In this document: positions 1 to 10,789 of the stretch, piece after piece | Layout of the letters: each line of letters starts with the position of its first letter | Position numbering within the stretch: position 1 is the stretch's first letter | Assembly: GCA_023375785.1 (NCBI GenBank) | Contig: SZWC01003621.1 | Span: 100,406-164,405, forward strand | Direction of reading: 5' to 3' | Length of the DNA: 64,000 bases | Source: Penium margaritaceum | Lineage: Eukaryota; Streptophyta; Zygnematophyceae; Desmidiales; Peniaceae | Program-made: the position numbers and the translations under genes | The notes under the pieces: generated by a model | Databases searched by the model: none | Told to the model about the DNA's origin: nothing | The model's input: only the letters and a program-made list of their open reading frames with translations

Positions 1-226
1 AACCCCTATTGACCAAGCTCTCAATCCAGGTTCCCAAGTAGCACCTCGACTTAAACTCTGAGGAGAGACCGCTTCTCCTACTGAGGCAGCACTCCGCCTT
101 CTCACTGCTGCCCTGCGGCAAGTTTCCTGGCTCAATTCCCTTCAAAACACCTCACGCCATTCGTCAGCCCCACCCACCTTCCCCCCGACCGCGCCTGCGC
201 CCCATAGCGGTGCAAACAGAACGCAC
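1..226 (-). other. Start of intron 2 of the CDP-diacylglycerol synthase gene
   Basis: This stretch follows the GTGCGT donor after exon 2. I see no match to the next conserved part of the enzyme (the FxWFILTLKKKMYKYQF region of plants), so the next exon should lie beyond the left edge. Nothing else is recognised here. Confidence 0.5.
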
Positions 227-847
227 CGGCTATGTACATGGAGTAGCAGATGATGGGGTGGTAGCGGATGAAATTCAGGAAGATGTGGCTCAGCAGCGGC
301 TGCGCCGCCGACGACGCGTCCGTCGTGAACGCCAGCGCCAGCTGCTTCTGCATGAAGCTGCCGTACACGTACACCACGGCCGTCACCAGAAAGTACCTGC
401 ACCGTGTATGAGGAAAAGTGAAGAAGGGAAAAGAGAAACAGACATCTGAGGGGTTTGCAAAATCATCTGAAGAGCCTGGATTTTGATGCACGAGGAAACA
501 GACAAGCAAGAAACAGGAGCGATGCAGATTGCTGGAATGTTCTCTCCATCCTCAGCTCCGAGTCATCCATCCATCACCCACCGGTTGTGCTGGCGATGCC
601 ACGAGGTGTGGTGAGGAACAAAAGGAGAGACCAGAACCCAGCAAGAAGCCTGACCAGCGAAGCATGCAAGATCGAGAAGGCCCAGCAAAAACCTCACCAG
701 AACCACCCAGGCCAATTGCTCAGTCTGTCCACAGGACTTGGAAAGAGAATTGGAAGGCGCGTCGTACCAGTTGAGCCACCCGAGGCTGGCAACGTGTGGT
801 GGCTGCGGCTGTGGGTGCGGCTGATGTTGCACACTCTGCTGCAGCTG

Positions 848-893
<46 letters not shown>

Positions 894-2245
894 AGTTGCT
901 GCTGCTGCTGCTGCTGCCTCCTGGCTGCCGCCCTCCCCTGCGCGCGGGCGGCCAGCCCGAACAACTCGTGTGCCATTAGGAGCTGCAGGCATAGCACAAG
1001 CCCCGCGATGAACACGTGGCCCAGCCACACCACTGCCGCAAAACCCAGAACCATCCACACGCTCGAGCGCACACGGACCGCCATGCTCGCATACTTGCTG
1101 ACGTCATCGGCTAGGAGAAGCACCCTTGCCTTGGCCCGAGCAGCCGCAGCAGCTGCACGCGCTGCACGAGAGGGCCGTGCTGTTGACCCCGCCGCTGCCC
1201 CGCCCCCTACTGCACCTGCTCCACCATCCCCCGCCCTACTGCCGCCACCCCCGCCTGACGTGCCACTGCCTGCAGCACCTGCGGACGACAGTGAGCTGCC
1301 ACCCGGGGCTCTGTTGTTCCTGGGCGACGCCACAGAGCCACCGCTGCAAAAATCCAAAGGCGGACTGGCAGCGGCATGGGTGGGAGACACCGCAGGTGAC
1401 ATGTATGGCGAGCCGCCGGGCGCTGAAGCTCGCCCGCAGTCACAGACCGACGTCGGCGACGCCGCCCCCCCTCCGTTCCGTTTGCCATAGCCTTTGTGCT
1501 CATGGGCGTCACCACCCTGGAGCAAGGGGGAGAAGACCGAGCCGTCCCTTCCCCTGCCGCTGCAGACCCTGTCCACGTTTCCACAGCCTCCAAAGCTGCC
1601 AGTGCTGCTGCAGCATGCCATGCACGCGTCAAACGTCCGCGCGGACTTCGCTGCCTGTGCACCGCCATCACTGAAAGCTCTGAGGAGAAGTTTCCTCCTG
1701 TGCTCATCCTCAAGCCCAAGAGACATTCCTTGGCCAGCCTCGCTCTTCCAACCGCCATCATCAGCTTCAGGAACACCCAACGCCTCTGCCTCCCCATCAC
1801 CGCTTTCACTCTCGTCGTCCTCTTCCTCCTCCTCATCCAGGAGACCGTCCTTTCCCTCCTCATCGACCTCCTCATCGTCCTCTTCCTCCTCATTATCGTC
1901 ACCCTCCTCCGCATCCTCGTCCTCTTCCTCCGCCTCTCCCTCTTCGTCCCCTTCAGCATCCGTCTCCCCGCCCTCATCCTCCGCCGTTTCGTCCCCCTCA
2001 TCCATTTCGTCCCCCTCCACCTCCATCTCCCTCTGTGACGCAGGCTTCTGCTCATGGTTACACCGCCTCAACACCGTCTTCCCCCATGCCTCGTCAGAAC
2101 GCTCACAGAGATTCGCCGATTTGAAGGCCTCGTGCTTCGCCCTTGCAACTGAATTCTCCTCAACGCTCATCTCCGGGCGGCCACCGTTGCCACTTCTGGC
2201 ACGAAACAGGGGAGCTGGTCCGCTTTCGGGGCGTCCCATGTCCAC
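227..2245 (-). CDS. CDS1: CDP-diacylglycerol synthase (phosphatidate cytidylyltransferase), 5' exons
   Basis: The enzyme makes CDP-diacylglycerol from CTP and phosphatidic acid, the precursor of phosphatidylinositol and phosphatidylglycerol, in ER-type membranes. Exon 1 (2245 to 768) gives about 492 residues and exon 2 (396 to 227) about 57 more. Conserved sequence begins near residue 390 (SSVWMVLGF, then LGHVFIAG and LMAHELFGL), aligning with the first membrane hairpin of plant CDS1 (STLWMIGGF, MGHLYI, FMAKELF). Exon 2 continues with YFLVTAVVYVYG and YHPIICYSMYIAG, matching plant FFFTAMLFVYG and YHMAICYLLYI. The splice rebuilds the conserved LNW at a phase-2 intron (397-767, GT...AG); a GTGCGT donor follows exon 2. 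The catalytic C-terminal half lies beyond the left edge. The first 370 residues are low-complexity and not conserved: residues about 73-150 are mostly Glu/Asp, followed by Ser/Gly/Ala stretches. The start at 2245 is the first Met of the open frame; Met at residue 3 or 26 is possible. Family recognised from memory, without a search. Confidence 0.85.
397..767 (-). other. Intron 1 of the CDP-diacylglycerol synthase gene
   Basis: On the minus strand the intron opens with GTACGAC and closes with GGTGCAG. Joining its flanks gives L-N-W-Y-F-L-V-T, which matches the invariant LNWxFF segment of the plant enzyme. Reading straight through the donor soon leaves family-like sequence, so the long open frame running down to 563 is exon plus intron, not all coding. 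Confidence 0.8.
834..917 (-). repeat. CAG/CTG trinucleotide repeat encoding poly-Gln
   Basis: A nearly uninterrupted CTG run on the plus strand is read as CAG on the minus strand. It encodes a glutamine tract, with a few Leu and His interruptions, at about residues 441-470 of the CDP-diacylglycerol synthase. It sits in the loop after the first conserved membrane hairpin, where the plant enzyme has only about 20 residues. Length variation is likely. Confidence 0.9.
1795..2035 (-). repeat. Purine-rich low-complexity block encoding an acidic domain
   Basis: The plus strand is a run of TCC/TCT/CTC/ATC-type triplets. On the minus strand these are GAG/GAA/GAT/GAC codons, giving a tract of mostly Glu and Asp at about residues 70-150 of the CDP-diacylglycerol synthase. 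The long serine-rich open frame on the plus strand here is only the mirror of this codon bias. Confidence 0.8.
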
Positions 2246-2885
2246 GGCGTCAAAGAACGCAGGCTGCCATGTAACAGGATCACAGAGAAACCCTTCTTCT
2301 TTTTTTCAGAGAGAATTGGCCACCAAGAGAATTGACAGTCACCAGAAACAACCATCGTGCCAAACACCAGGCAAGATCGGCGCTGGTGTGTAAAGACTCA
2401 TCAAAGATTCATCACCTGGTGCGTGCCACCAGCCCAACGCCCAGGCATTCTTCGTGTTGCACACCCTGCTGACAACAGAGAAAGAACTCTGCTCGAGCGA
2501 GTTTATTCGCACACAAGCAAAGCATCGTCATTCAATTCGCTAGAGACGGCATGGTTCAACGCCCACTGACGGGCTTACGTCCAAATCGGCAGGGCTTGCA
2601 AGGCCGGCAGCAATAAGGAAGGCATGGAGCGTGAAGCGTGAAGCCGACCAAATTCAGTGACAGTCACCCTCCCACCTTCAGCATTCAATTCCGCAACATC
2701 ATGCGTCAGACACCGTAGTTGAGACACTCACGTGCTCGGAAACGTCAACTTTCTGCCTTCCGTGAGGAGGCCCTCCCACGCCATCCGCGCCGCTGTGGGC
2801 GGCCACCGATTCAAGGCCCGTCCGCCGCTGCTGAAACCGTTGCTGCTGCTGCTGCTCCCAGGTGTCCACAGGCGGAGCGAGCAGC
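2246..2885. promoter_or_regulatory. Intergenic region between two divergent genes
   Basis: This 640-bp gap lies between the minus-strand start of the CDP-diacylglycerol synthase gene (2245) and the likely plus-strand start of the unrecognised gene (2886). Any promoters of the pair should be here. I see no clear TATA box or known motif. A short CTG run occurs near 2,840. The assignment rests on position only. Confidence 0.35.
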
Positions 2886-3845
2886 ATGATGGACGTCAGG
2901 TGGGCAGAGGATTTCAAATCTGTACCCAGACGACTTCTTGGCAGAAGTGCTGCGAGTTCAAAGGAGGAACGCGGAAGGGCCTTAATATGGGCTCCTTGTC
3001 AGAGTTGAGAAGGGCCGTGAGCAAAAAAGTGAGTTGAAGAAGCTCGAAGGGTAGGAGGGCACAAATGGCAGCAATGTCGTCAATTCACCCCGTCAGTTAG
3101 GTGTACGGACGAGCATCTGCTCCGATTACAATTCAGGTACCGACTGCCGCTGCACAATTCACTACTGCGGCAGATGCAAGCGACCTTCGTACCACACGGC
3201 TTTCGTCACCCACCCAAAGAGCTCCTACAGCCGCCCGTCGTTTAACTGATGAAAGCTGATGAAAGCATCTATCAACTTTCGCGCAGAGGAACTGCATTCG
3301 CGCAGAGAAGTAACAGCATCTGTCAACCCCAGGCCTTACAGAGCTCCCTGTAGCCAAGAGTGAAAGAGGGCCAACCGGTCACCTGCGCGGGCTCAGTCTC
3401 GAGGAAAGCGAGAGCATGTCGCCAGGCAGCTTTCGGGTCGACATTTCAGGGTTCCGACGTCAAGGTATATCAACATATCGAGCAATCTTTTGTTTGGACC
3501 TGGGATTTGCCGTTACTCTTCCCATCTAATTAGACTACTTGCAACTATGCGACGATGACGAGTAGGTTTGCGGCGAATACGAAATGCGTGGCAATCCTTC
3601 CCCATACTAACGGAATCGCGATTGTTTTGGCATCTCTTGCAAAACAGGAGCCCGAAGAGAGAAGCCCTTCAGCCATACTGATCAAAAAGGGAGGAAGTCA
3701 GATGGACGGTGGTGTAAACCAGACGACTGCACGTGAACCATCCGGCGGGAGGCTTCTGTTGGATGAAAAGGTGTGCGGCACAGTTGTACCGCAATCATTG
3801 GGAAGATTGTTGGAGACAGAAAGCTCACAGAACCGGAATCCATAG
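2886..3845 (+). pseudogene. Unrecognised three-exon gene, copy A (frame damaged)
   Basis: Exons are read by comparison with copy B: 2886-3028, 3101-3464 and 3534-3845. They are separated by 72-bp and 69-bp introns with GTGAGT and GTATAT donors and TTAG acceptors. A Met-Met-Asp-Val start at 2886 leads into RWAEDFKSVPRRLL; this start lies just left of the duplicated segment, so only copy A has it. Relative to copy B, exon 1 lacks two bases near 2,950, exon 2 has a shifted stretch with stops around 3,230-3,320 that later returns to frame, and exon 3 has TAG near 3,563. Either copy A is a pseudogene or it contains sequence errors. I recognise no domain; the product would be hydrophilic, rich in Ser/Thr/Arg, with no membrane segment. 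It could also be a captured fragment. Confidence 0.5.
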
Positions 3846-4371
3846 CACTTCGCAGTACGTCACAACCTCAGGGAGAGCTTGGACAGTTCTCCCACATAGG
3901 ACTGCCGAATAGATCCTTTAAATCCTGCGCATGATGGTTTTCCCGAAAGGGATGATGGCAACAGGTGACGTCATGGAAAGGCAAATGGAAGTCACATTGG
4001 ACCGGCACCAGCGTCGGCTGTAATGCCCGTCCTGGGATCGCGTTCAAACACAATGACGTGTGGAGCCATCCAAACCAGTCCAGCAACAATGCATGCAGAA
4101 TAATGGGAAAACTTGCTTCTGGTCCATAATTGTTTATGAGAACTCTCAAGCAACCAAAGCACAATGTCCTGAGAAAGTCCAACCGTGCATCTAACTAGTG
4201 TTCAGCATGCACAAAATCTACATGTTTTCTCTCACGCCAATTCGAGTTGCAAACGGAAAAAAAAAATCATTCTATGGAGAAAAAGACAACCTGAAAATAT
4301 TGAAACACTTTTGTTCTTTGTAACAAGCATTAAGTGTGCTTCAATGACAAGTATTAGGACAATCAATTGCA
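3846..4371. other. Non-coding spacer with a gypsy LTR-like scrap, copy A
   Basis: No gene is recognised. An open frame of about 100 codons on the minus strand (3868-4182) has no family signature. Positions about 4,328-4,371 (AAGTGTGCTTCAATGACAAG and following) resemble an internal part of the gypsy-1 LTR, suggesting a piece of a related LTR beside the element. Confidence 0.4.
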
Positions 4372-4928
4372 TGTTATGCCGAGAGGAGCGTAGATGGTGA
4401 ACAGGTAGAAGTTGTGAGGCAAGACACGATTTAGAGTATGGGACACTTGAGCAATTTATGATTAGCGTAAGTGTACTTCGATGACAAGTATCGAAATGAT
4501 CGAACATATACATACAAGTGCTGAGTCACAAAAGAAATGTAGTCGGGGTCATTGGGTTGATTGCCGAATGACGCGTGTGTAGCCGTATCGTGAGTGGTCG
4601 GGTTCGAGAAGGTCTGCCGAGAAATTGGGGGTCTTCGAGGATCAACGGTGAAGGTGAGAGATGCATCTTTTTAAATCCATATTCTTCTCGATGCGTCGAG
4701 AGAACTTCCGAAAGGTCGTGATACGCGAGAGTGGGTAGGTAGGTTCGCGAGAGTGGTCGAAGCCATAGAAAGGTTTGATAAGATTCATTTGAGGCAAGGG
4801 GAGTTGGCCGGTTTGTCCTCAACCATCGGAGTGAAAATCGCGGTCCCACGACGCGATGGGCTATTTTTGTGCTAACATGAATGCCCACTCGAAAAGATTA
4901 AGGACTCGTGTTCGTCTGGAATTGAGCA
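4372..4928 (-). repeat. Gypsy-1 3' LTR (copy A)
   Basis: A 557-bp block begins TGTTATGCCGAG and ends GAGCA on the plus strand, with a C/T-rich polypurine complement directly after it. Its second part matches 16,506-16,939 with visible divergence, so it is a long terminal repeat. Confidence 0.8.
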
Positions 4929-5561
4929 CTTCCCCCCCTTTTAGCGGCGACCTCCCGACGCGCATACAGATGTGGCCCGGTGACGGAGGTCATAGCCGTC
5001 GAATAGGTGATCAACGCCTTGGAGGTTGTCTTAGGGTTCCCATCTGTTGTGCGCGGCGTCGTAGCCGTGCCACTTGACAAGATACTCCGTGGGCTTGCCT
5101 CATCCTCGGTGCCTGAGGATGTCCTTGATAATGTACTCTGTGTCCTTGTCCACTTGGATGGGGGAAAGGGGAGGGACATCCCTGGCGATGAAGTTTTCTG
5201 TGGGATCTCAATAGTGTTTGATTCAGCTGACATGGGACACCGGATGAACTTGCATAGTATTGGGGAGTTTGAGTCGTGCAACCACGGAGGTTTCCATACG
5301 CTCGATATCAAAGGGTCCCAACCATCTGGTTTTGAGCTTCAAGCAGTCAGCTGCGCACAGTTTGATGTTGAACGAGTTGAGGACTTTGCCGCCAGCAGCA
5401 AACACATCATTATAGCGATGTCGGTCAACTCCTCGTTTCATTCCTACTTGGGTCTTCGAGAGGATTTACCGTGTTTCCTCACAAATGGTAGAGATGTCTT
5501 GGCGTATAACGTCGACCGCAAGAATGTTTCTTTAACTGTGTAGTCCTGCTGGTGTGGCGGG
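4929..5561 (-). pseudogene. Gypsy-1 integrase C-terminus and chromodomain remnant (copy A)
   Basis: Minus-strand frames carry the GPY/F-type end of Ty3/gypsy integrase (LKTRWLGPFDIER, then LPNTMQVHPVSHVS) followed by chromodomain-like words. Chromodomains steer integration to marked chromatin in this family. The remnant ends where copia-1 begins. Fossil, broken. Confidence 0.8.
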
Positions 5562-6205
5562 TGTTGTGATGTGAGCCGTCCCCGTCTGTTTGTACAGCTT
5601 ACTGTGACCACTCGACGATGTCAATGCTTGTGGAGATCCTTGATGCGGACGCAGCTAGGGTCGGAGCACCGACGATTGGTGGCTCCACCCACTAGCAGCT
5701 GCCAGACAGTTGCTACGACGTCTTGGGTGCTTGCCGGGGTGCTTTGCAATTTTCCGCAGACGTTGGAGCTTTCTCGGTGGATTGGCTCTTGATCCCGATT
5801 TGCATGTTTTGCATGGTCTGTCCACCGATCGATGCCGGACTTATGCATGTGACAATAGTAGCGTCAGGCTTGAGATTCAGCATCTCTAGGTTCATACAGT
5901 GTTGCGTTTGGATACATGTGCGTAGAGTTACGGCCAAAACAGTGGTTTTGGACTGGTTTCAGGACAAACTAACATTGTCGCATGCGTCACCCGCCGTGTG
6001 CCACGGTAGCTATTTATGCTGTGTGCTCGTCAGTTTTCATCTCTCTCTGCATTACCAAGCTATTGGAGCTTATGAGACTTTGAGCGTCTCCCTAGCCAAA
6101 CCCTTGTTGTTTCTTGCACCAGCTTGCTTCGTAGTGCGCCAGCTGACTAGACAACGTCACCACATCAGCAGCAACAAGTTTAGGAAGCTTCCTAGTATTT
6201 TCTCA
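5562..6205 (+). repeat. Copia-1 5' LTR (copy A)
   Basis: A 644-bp repeat starts TGTTGTGATGTGAGC and ends TTTTCTCA directly before the primer site. It matches 12,437-13,081 along its length. Confidence 0.9.
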
Positions 6206-6217
6206 TGGTATCAGAGC
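6206..6217 (+). other. Copia-1 primer binding site
   Basis: TGGTATCAGAGC immediately follows the LTR. It is the standard plant copia primer site, complementary to initiator tRNA-Met. Confidence 0.85.
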
Positions 6218-6799
6218 AGCAAGGCCTCTCTCGCTGAGCTGCACCACAGACACGCAACACTAGTAGCAGTAGTGAGAGTTACCGCCGCCGCGGTATCTTG
6301 GGACTGGTAGTCGTTTGGAGCAACGACATCACCACCAAATTCCCACCACAACATCGGGTGGGCTGCGGCAATTTCCAGCTCCAGCAGCCACGCCGAGCAG
6401 CAGCAACAACACCAGGTTGCAACAATTGACGTGTCTCGTTGCCCATCTCAACAAAAAAAGGAGGGAAAATCAGCTTGCAACAGCTCGCGGCATCGGCAAC
6501 AAGTTGTGGCAGCGCATAGCAACGGCAACAACTTGTACTAGCTACGGCGTGGGCATCCGCGGGCAGCAACAACAGCATAGCAGCGGTGCCAGAAGCAGTA
6601 GCAATAGCGCAACAGTAGTGGCAACATCCATAGCAGCGGCAGCAAGCACTGCAACTACGCGGCACAATTGCGTAGCACTATTGCGCAGCTGTGTAGAAGC
6701 TGCACAACACAGCGCAGGGCTACACATTGCTACACATGGCTGCACATCACTCTTTTTATGTTTGAACTACGAGAAATATAGTCATTTTTCTATCAAGAG

Positions 6800-8330
6800 C
6801 ATCTTTGACGTTTGGCTCTATACTGAGCGCTTCGATGGTGCCAGTGTGTGACGATGGCACAGGCCTCCGAGACCCGTCTTCTTCCTCCTCTTTGGGTATC
6901 ATGAGCCCACGGTTGCAGTCACTCGCGATCGGCGAGCTTCGTCGAACGCAGAATGAGATACGCCGGCAGCAACAGCGGCAGAGCGACGCATTATAGGATA
7001 TTACTCAGTTGCTACGGGGTTGTTCGGGAGCCTCACAGCAGCCACCTGGAGGATCTATTGGAGTTACACCATACGTCCAACAGTCTATAGCATACACAGG
7101 GCCGCGGCCTCACCACTCTTCATCACTGGTTGACACCTGGGATGAGGAGGAGATAGAGGATGACACGCGCGAGGACGAGATTTGTGTCCTTGAGGAGCGC
7201 ATTCGTGAGCTACGTATGGGATCATAGCCTCTCACCCCGCCACCTTCTCGACGTCAGGATCAGGCAAGCCATTCAACGGCGTTCACTCTTCGTGGCGTTT
7301 CTCTCACTGGTGGTCTCCCTATACCCCATCCACCATCTCCCAAGCCTGAGGTCACCCTCCCCACAGAGAAACAACTGAAGGACTTTGAGACACCTCCACC
7401 CTGATACGATAGTGACGAGGGATGCGATTGCTGGGAGACGTTTCAGGTGTGGGCCTATTGTGAGGGCGTCTGGCCTTACTACAACGGTCAATATGAGGCT
7501 CGAAACGCTCACTAGGTCTAGACAGCAACGAGAGCAATGCAGAGTCTTACCTATGCCATGCCAGAGGAGAATTTGGTCAACTTTGGCCCCTTTCTATATG
7601 AGACCAGGAGGGGGACTAGAGAAGATCCGCGTCAGGGCTTACAACTGGCCCTGACTCTTCTCACTACGGAGACCCATGCTACGAGGGCCGCCTGACTTCG
7701 TGAGTTTCACTGCCTCCGTCAGGGTCCCACGCAGCTTGCAGCTGACTACTGGAGGCGTGCGATGCGCCTTTACATGCGTCTAGGGACCGGTGGGGGGATG
7801 GAGTTATGGGCACTTGACACCATCATGATGGGGGCGCACTTGGACCACGTCAAGCTCTTTACGTGCTTCGACCATGTGGCTCTCCTTGAGTTGTCGGAGT
7901 CACTCCAGCTCATTCCCAGGGCCCATCACTACTTTTTCCAGGCCACATCGGCTCATGAGGCTGCTGTCGCCCATCAGCAGAGTCCACTTGTTGCAGCAAT
8001 GATTGTGACCCCTCATACGCCTTTGTCCCGACTCACCAGTCCCACCTCCGCCGCTTCCTCCTCCTCCTCTATCCCGAGTGGCCACACTCAGGGTGTTTCA
8101 GCTGCCATACACAAAAAGAAGGCAAGAAATGACATGGGAAGGAAAAACAACAGTAGCCGATGTCTATTAGCAGTGGAAGTTTTGTCTATTACTACAACTG
8201 TGGAGGTGCTCACTTGTACACGGAGTGTGATTAGCCCTTTGACTGGACTCGGATTGTTCGCGGCCTTCAGGTGGCATAGATGCAGCAGATTTCCTCGGCT
8301 AACACACAATTGTTGCGTACCATGACCACG
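6800..8330 (+). pseudogene. Copia-1 gag-like region (copy A)
   Basis: Broken frames include a helical stretch (for example TETHATRAARLREFHC in the better-kept copy B) and, near 8,190-8,230, a degenerate zinc-knuckle-like CGGAHLYTEC. Its place between primer site and protease makes it the gag region. The sequence is not close to the usual UBN2-type copia gag. Confidence 0.6.
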
Positions 8331-8689
8331 ATTGTAGCAGACGCATCCATTTCATCAGGCGGTAGTAGTGATATGGGCCCTCAGGATCGCACGATTGTGG
8401 AGCTTCGTCAGCTACTTGTGCTTTGTTCTCACGAAGGTACGAGTGTGTTGTCGAGACCAAGTGGTCCCACGACAGCTTGTCTTACTACATCTGTTGCCCG
8501 TGGTGATACTTGTGGGGGCGCTCAGTTGGCTTGTGATGAGGATGGACTTGACAGTACCGACTGGCTTGAAGATTCATAGATCCGTGTTGTTTGTCATTGT
8601 CCCGAGTCCTCTGCTCAGTGTCTAGCAGATGCAGAGTCTTCTGTGGCATGTGGCTCAGTGTCGATGACTGGTCATGAGTCGAGTGGCAC

Positions 8690-8730
8690 CTGAATCATTG
8701 ACTCTGGTGCCACCTATCACATGAGCTGTC
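8690..8730 (+). pseudogene. Copia-1 aspartic protease motif
   Basis: IIDSGATYHMS is the active-site motif of copia-type retroviral-like proteases (D-S-G-A-T/S followed by H-M). It lies between the gag-like zinc knuckle and integrase, as expected for the family. Confidence 0.8.
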
Positions 8731-9069
8731 GTCGTAGTGACTTCATTGTGTTGGGTCCTGTTGCGTTTGTTCGGTCCGTTTGCATGGTATTGTCAATCAT
8801 TGCGTGTGAAGGCAGTTGGGGTTGTGCGGTTTTATGGTATATCTGGGCCCTTGTATATTTCTAATGTGCTCTTTGCCCCTTCTATTGAGCTTAGCCTGCT
8901 CTCTGTTCGTGCATGCACCAGGATGGGCCTTACTGTTGAGCACTCTGCTGACTCTGCCACAGTGACTGCTCTTGATACACGTGCCATCGTGCTTCTTGCC
9001 TCGATTTTTGATGATCTCTATCATGTCTCTTGTTGCATTCCCTCTGTTTCTTTTCCTCCCTCACCTGCG

Positions 9070-9850
9070 CGTGTGTTTGTCACTGGTGTTCTCTCCCCTA
9101 AACACCAGCGCTTGTTACATTGTCGCCTCTGCCATGTGAGCGCGAACACTATGTTTGAGCTCATTCAAACCCAGCCAGCCCTTGGTCTTGGCGCAGCTTC
9201 CTTTCAGAAGCCGCCAAAGACCGATTGTTTTTTTTGCGCCCAGGGTAAGATGCATCACTGCTCTTACCCTGACTCCTCCTCTCGGGCACTGCGTCCACTA
9301 GAGTTGGTCCACTCAGACCTTCTCAGTCCTGTCCCAGTCGATTCTCTCTCCAATCGGGGTCGATATGTTCTCACCCTCACCGATGACTTCACTTGAATAC
9401 GGTGGGTCTATGGCCTCTGCCACAAGAGTGACTCTGTGCTGGCAATCTGCTTGTGGCTTGTGATGGCTGAGCGTCAGTCTTGTCACACCCTGCACACGTT
9501 CCGCTTGGATTGTGGTGGCAAGATCTTAGGCGAGATCGATGCCTACTTTGCTCAGCACGGTATCTTTCACCAGCTTGCCACCCTTGCTACACCACGGTGT
9601 GTCTGAGCGTTGCAACTGCACCATGGAGGATGAGTTTTACACTATGCGGTCTGAGTGCGGTCTTCTAGAGTCCTTCGCCTTTGAGGGCTTCTCCTACATG
9701 ACGTGGGTGTGGAACCGGTTACCTCATGGTCCACTTCTAGGCCATGTCACACCGTACGAGTTGTGCTTTGGCCATCATGCTAATCTCCGACTCACTCGCG
9801 TTTGGGGGTCCCTTCCCTGCGTCTGGTACACCGAGGACCAGCAGGGGTCC
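9070..9850 (+). pseudogene. Copia-1 integrase remnant (copy A)
   Basis: A gag-pre-integrase/HHCC region (HQRLLHCRLCHVSANT, then CFFCAQGKMHHC) leads into the catalytic core (LELVHSDL; later the LTLTDDF phrase; then GHVTPYELCFG). This is the rve-type DDE integrase of Ty1/copia. Fossil, broken. Confidence 0.85.
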
Positions 9851-10170
9851 TAGGTCTCACCTTGCGGATGCATGTGTACCTTCCTCGGCATCTTCCCACA
9901 GTCAAAGGCTTGGTGGTTTTGGGACCTTGTTTGCGATTGCATTGTTGAGTCTTGAGATGCTCTCTTCTTTGAGGGTCTCACCTACTACAACTTGTCCAGC
10001 ATTTTGTCACTGGCCGCCGACCACGTCCTTACCTGTGTGGCTTCCTAATGGATGGGGAGACTCGTCTTGCGGATGGGTCCGTCCGGGCCCCCTCACGTGC
10101 AGTCTAGACTCTGGCTACTAACGATCTTGACATCGTGGCTATGGGTCCAGTAACCTCATCAATCCTCTCT

Positions 10171-10386
10171 GGCACACCTGCTCCTATGCTAATGTCCGTC
10201 CCCTATGGCACACCTGATCCCGTGCCGGTGTCAGACCGTTGTGGCACATCTGATCCCGTGCTAGTGACGGTCCCCTTGGACACACTTGATCTCGTGTTGG
10301 TGTCAGATCCTTCTGGCACACCTGATCCCGTATGAGCATCAGTTCCCTCAGGCACACCCAATCCGAAGCTAGTGTTAGTCTCCCCT
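10171..10386 (+). repeat. 36-bp tandem repeat in the copia-1 integrase-RT linker (copy A)
   Basis: Six degenerate units of 36 bp, each opening GGCACACCTG or near it, encode a Pro/Val/Thr/Ser-rich 12-residue period of the type GTPDPVPVSD. The same array is in copy B at 36,821-37,036, so it predates the duplication. Confidence 0.85.
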
Positions 10387-10789
10387 ATCACACCCACTCC
10401 CGTCCCTATACCAGTTTCACCTACAGCTAGGGCCCACTAGTCTTCTCCGCAGCCTGAGGTGAGCACCTCTGCATTGGGTTACTCCTGCGAGCACGGCGGT
10501 TGTCTCTGACTATAAGCCTCTAGGGCTTAGCAGACTGTTGATTCAGCGTCTAGGCGCCCGACTCGTACTTTTCAGAGTGGCGAGTCTGGCACGAAGCCCC
10601 TTGGCCTGAGTGTCCAGTGCGGACTACGCTGAGGTGCACCCGGCATGTCATGTCGGCCACGAGTTGGTCTCCTGAGAGTTCTCGAACGCCTGTGATGTCG
10701 CAGCTTACCTTGTTGTGGTCAGACCGAGTCCAGCGGCATGAATATTAGGCACCCGGAGCTCTCCCTTGACGACTCATAATCCATGCGCG

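Noticed and set aside
455-2393. Long plus-strand open frames rich in Ser, Leu or Ala opposite the lipid gene
   Set aside because: They mirror the CAG and GAG/GAA codon runs of the minus-strand gene; only the minus strand shows conserved membrane-enzyme sequence and correct splice sites.
3868-4182. 104-codon minus-strand frame in the spacer
   Set aside because: There is no family signature and the copy B counterpart is not kept over the full length, so it is likely chance.
4898-5311. 137-codon minus-strand open frame
   Set aside because: It is out of frame with the integrase end and chromodomain words found in the same DNA, and its Ser/Thr-rich translation matches nothing. The copy B equivalent is a shadow too.
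7900-8085. Gly-rich and other small minus-strand frames within copia-1
   Set aside because: They are antisense shadows of the gag-like region with no independent support.
10171-10386. CRISPR-like array
   Set aside because: The 36-bp units are contiguous, degenerate, without spacers, and in a retroelement reading frame.
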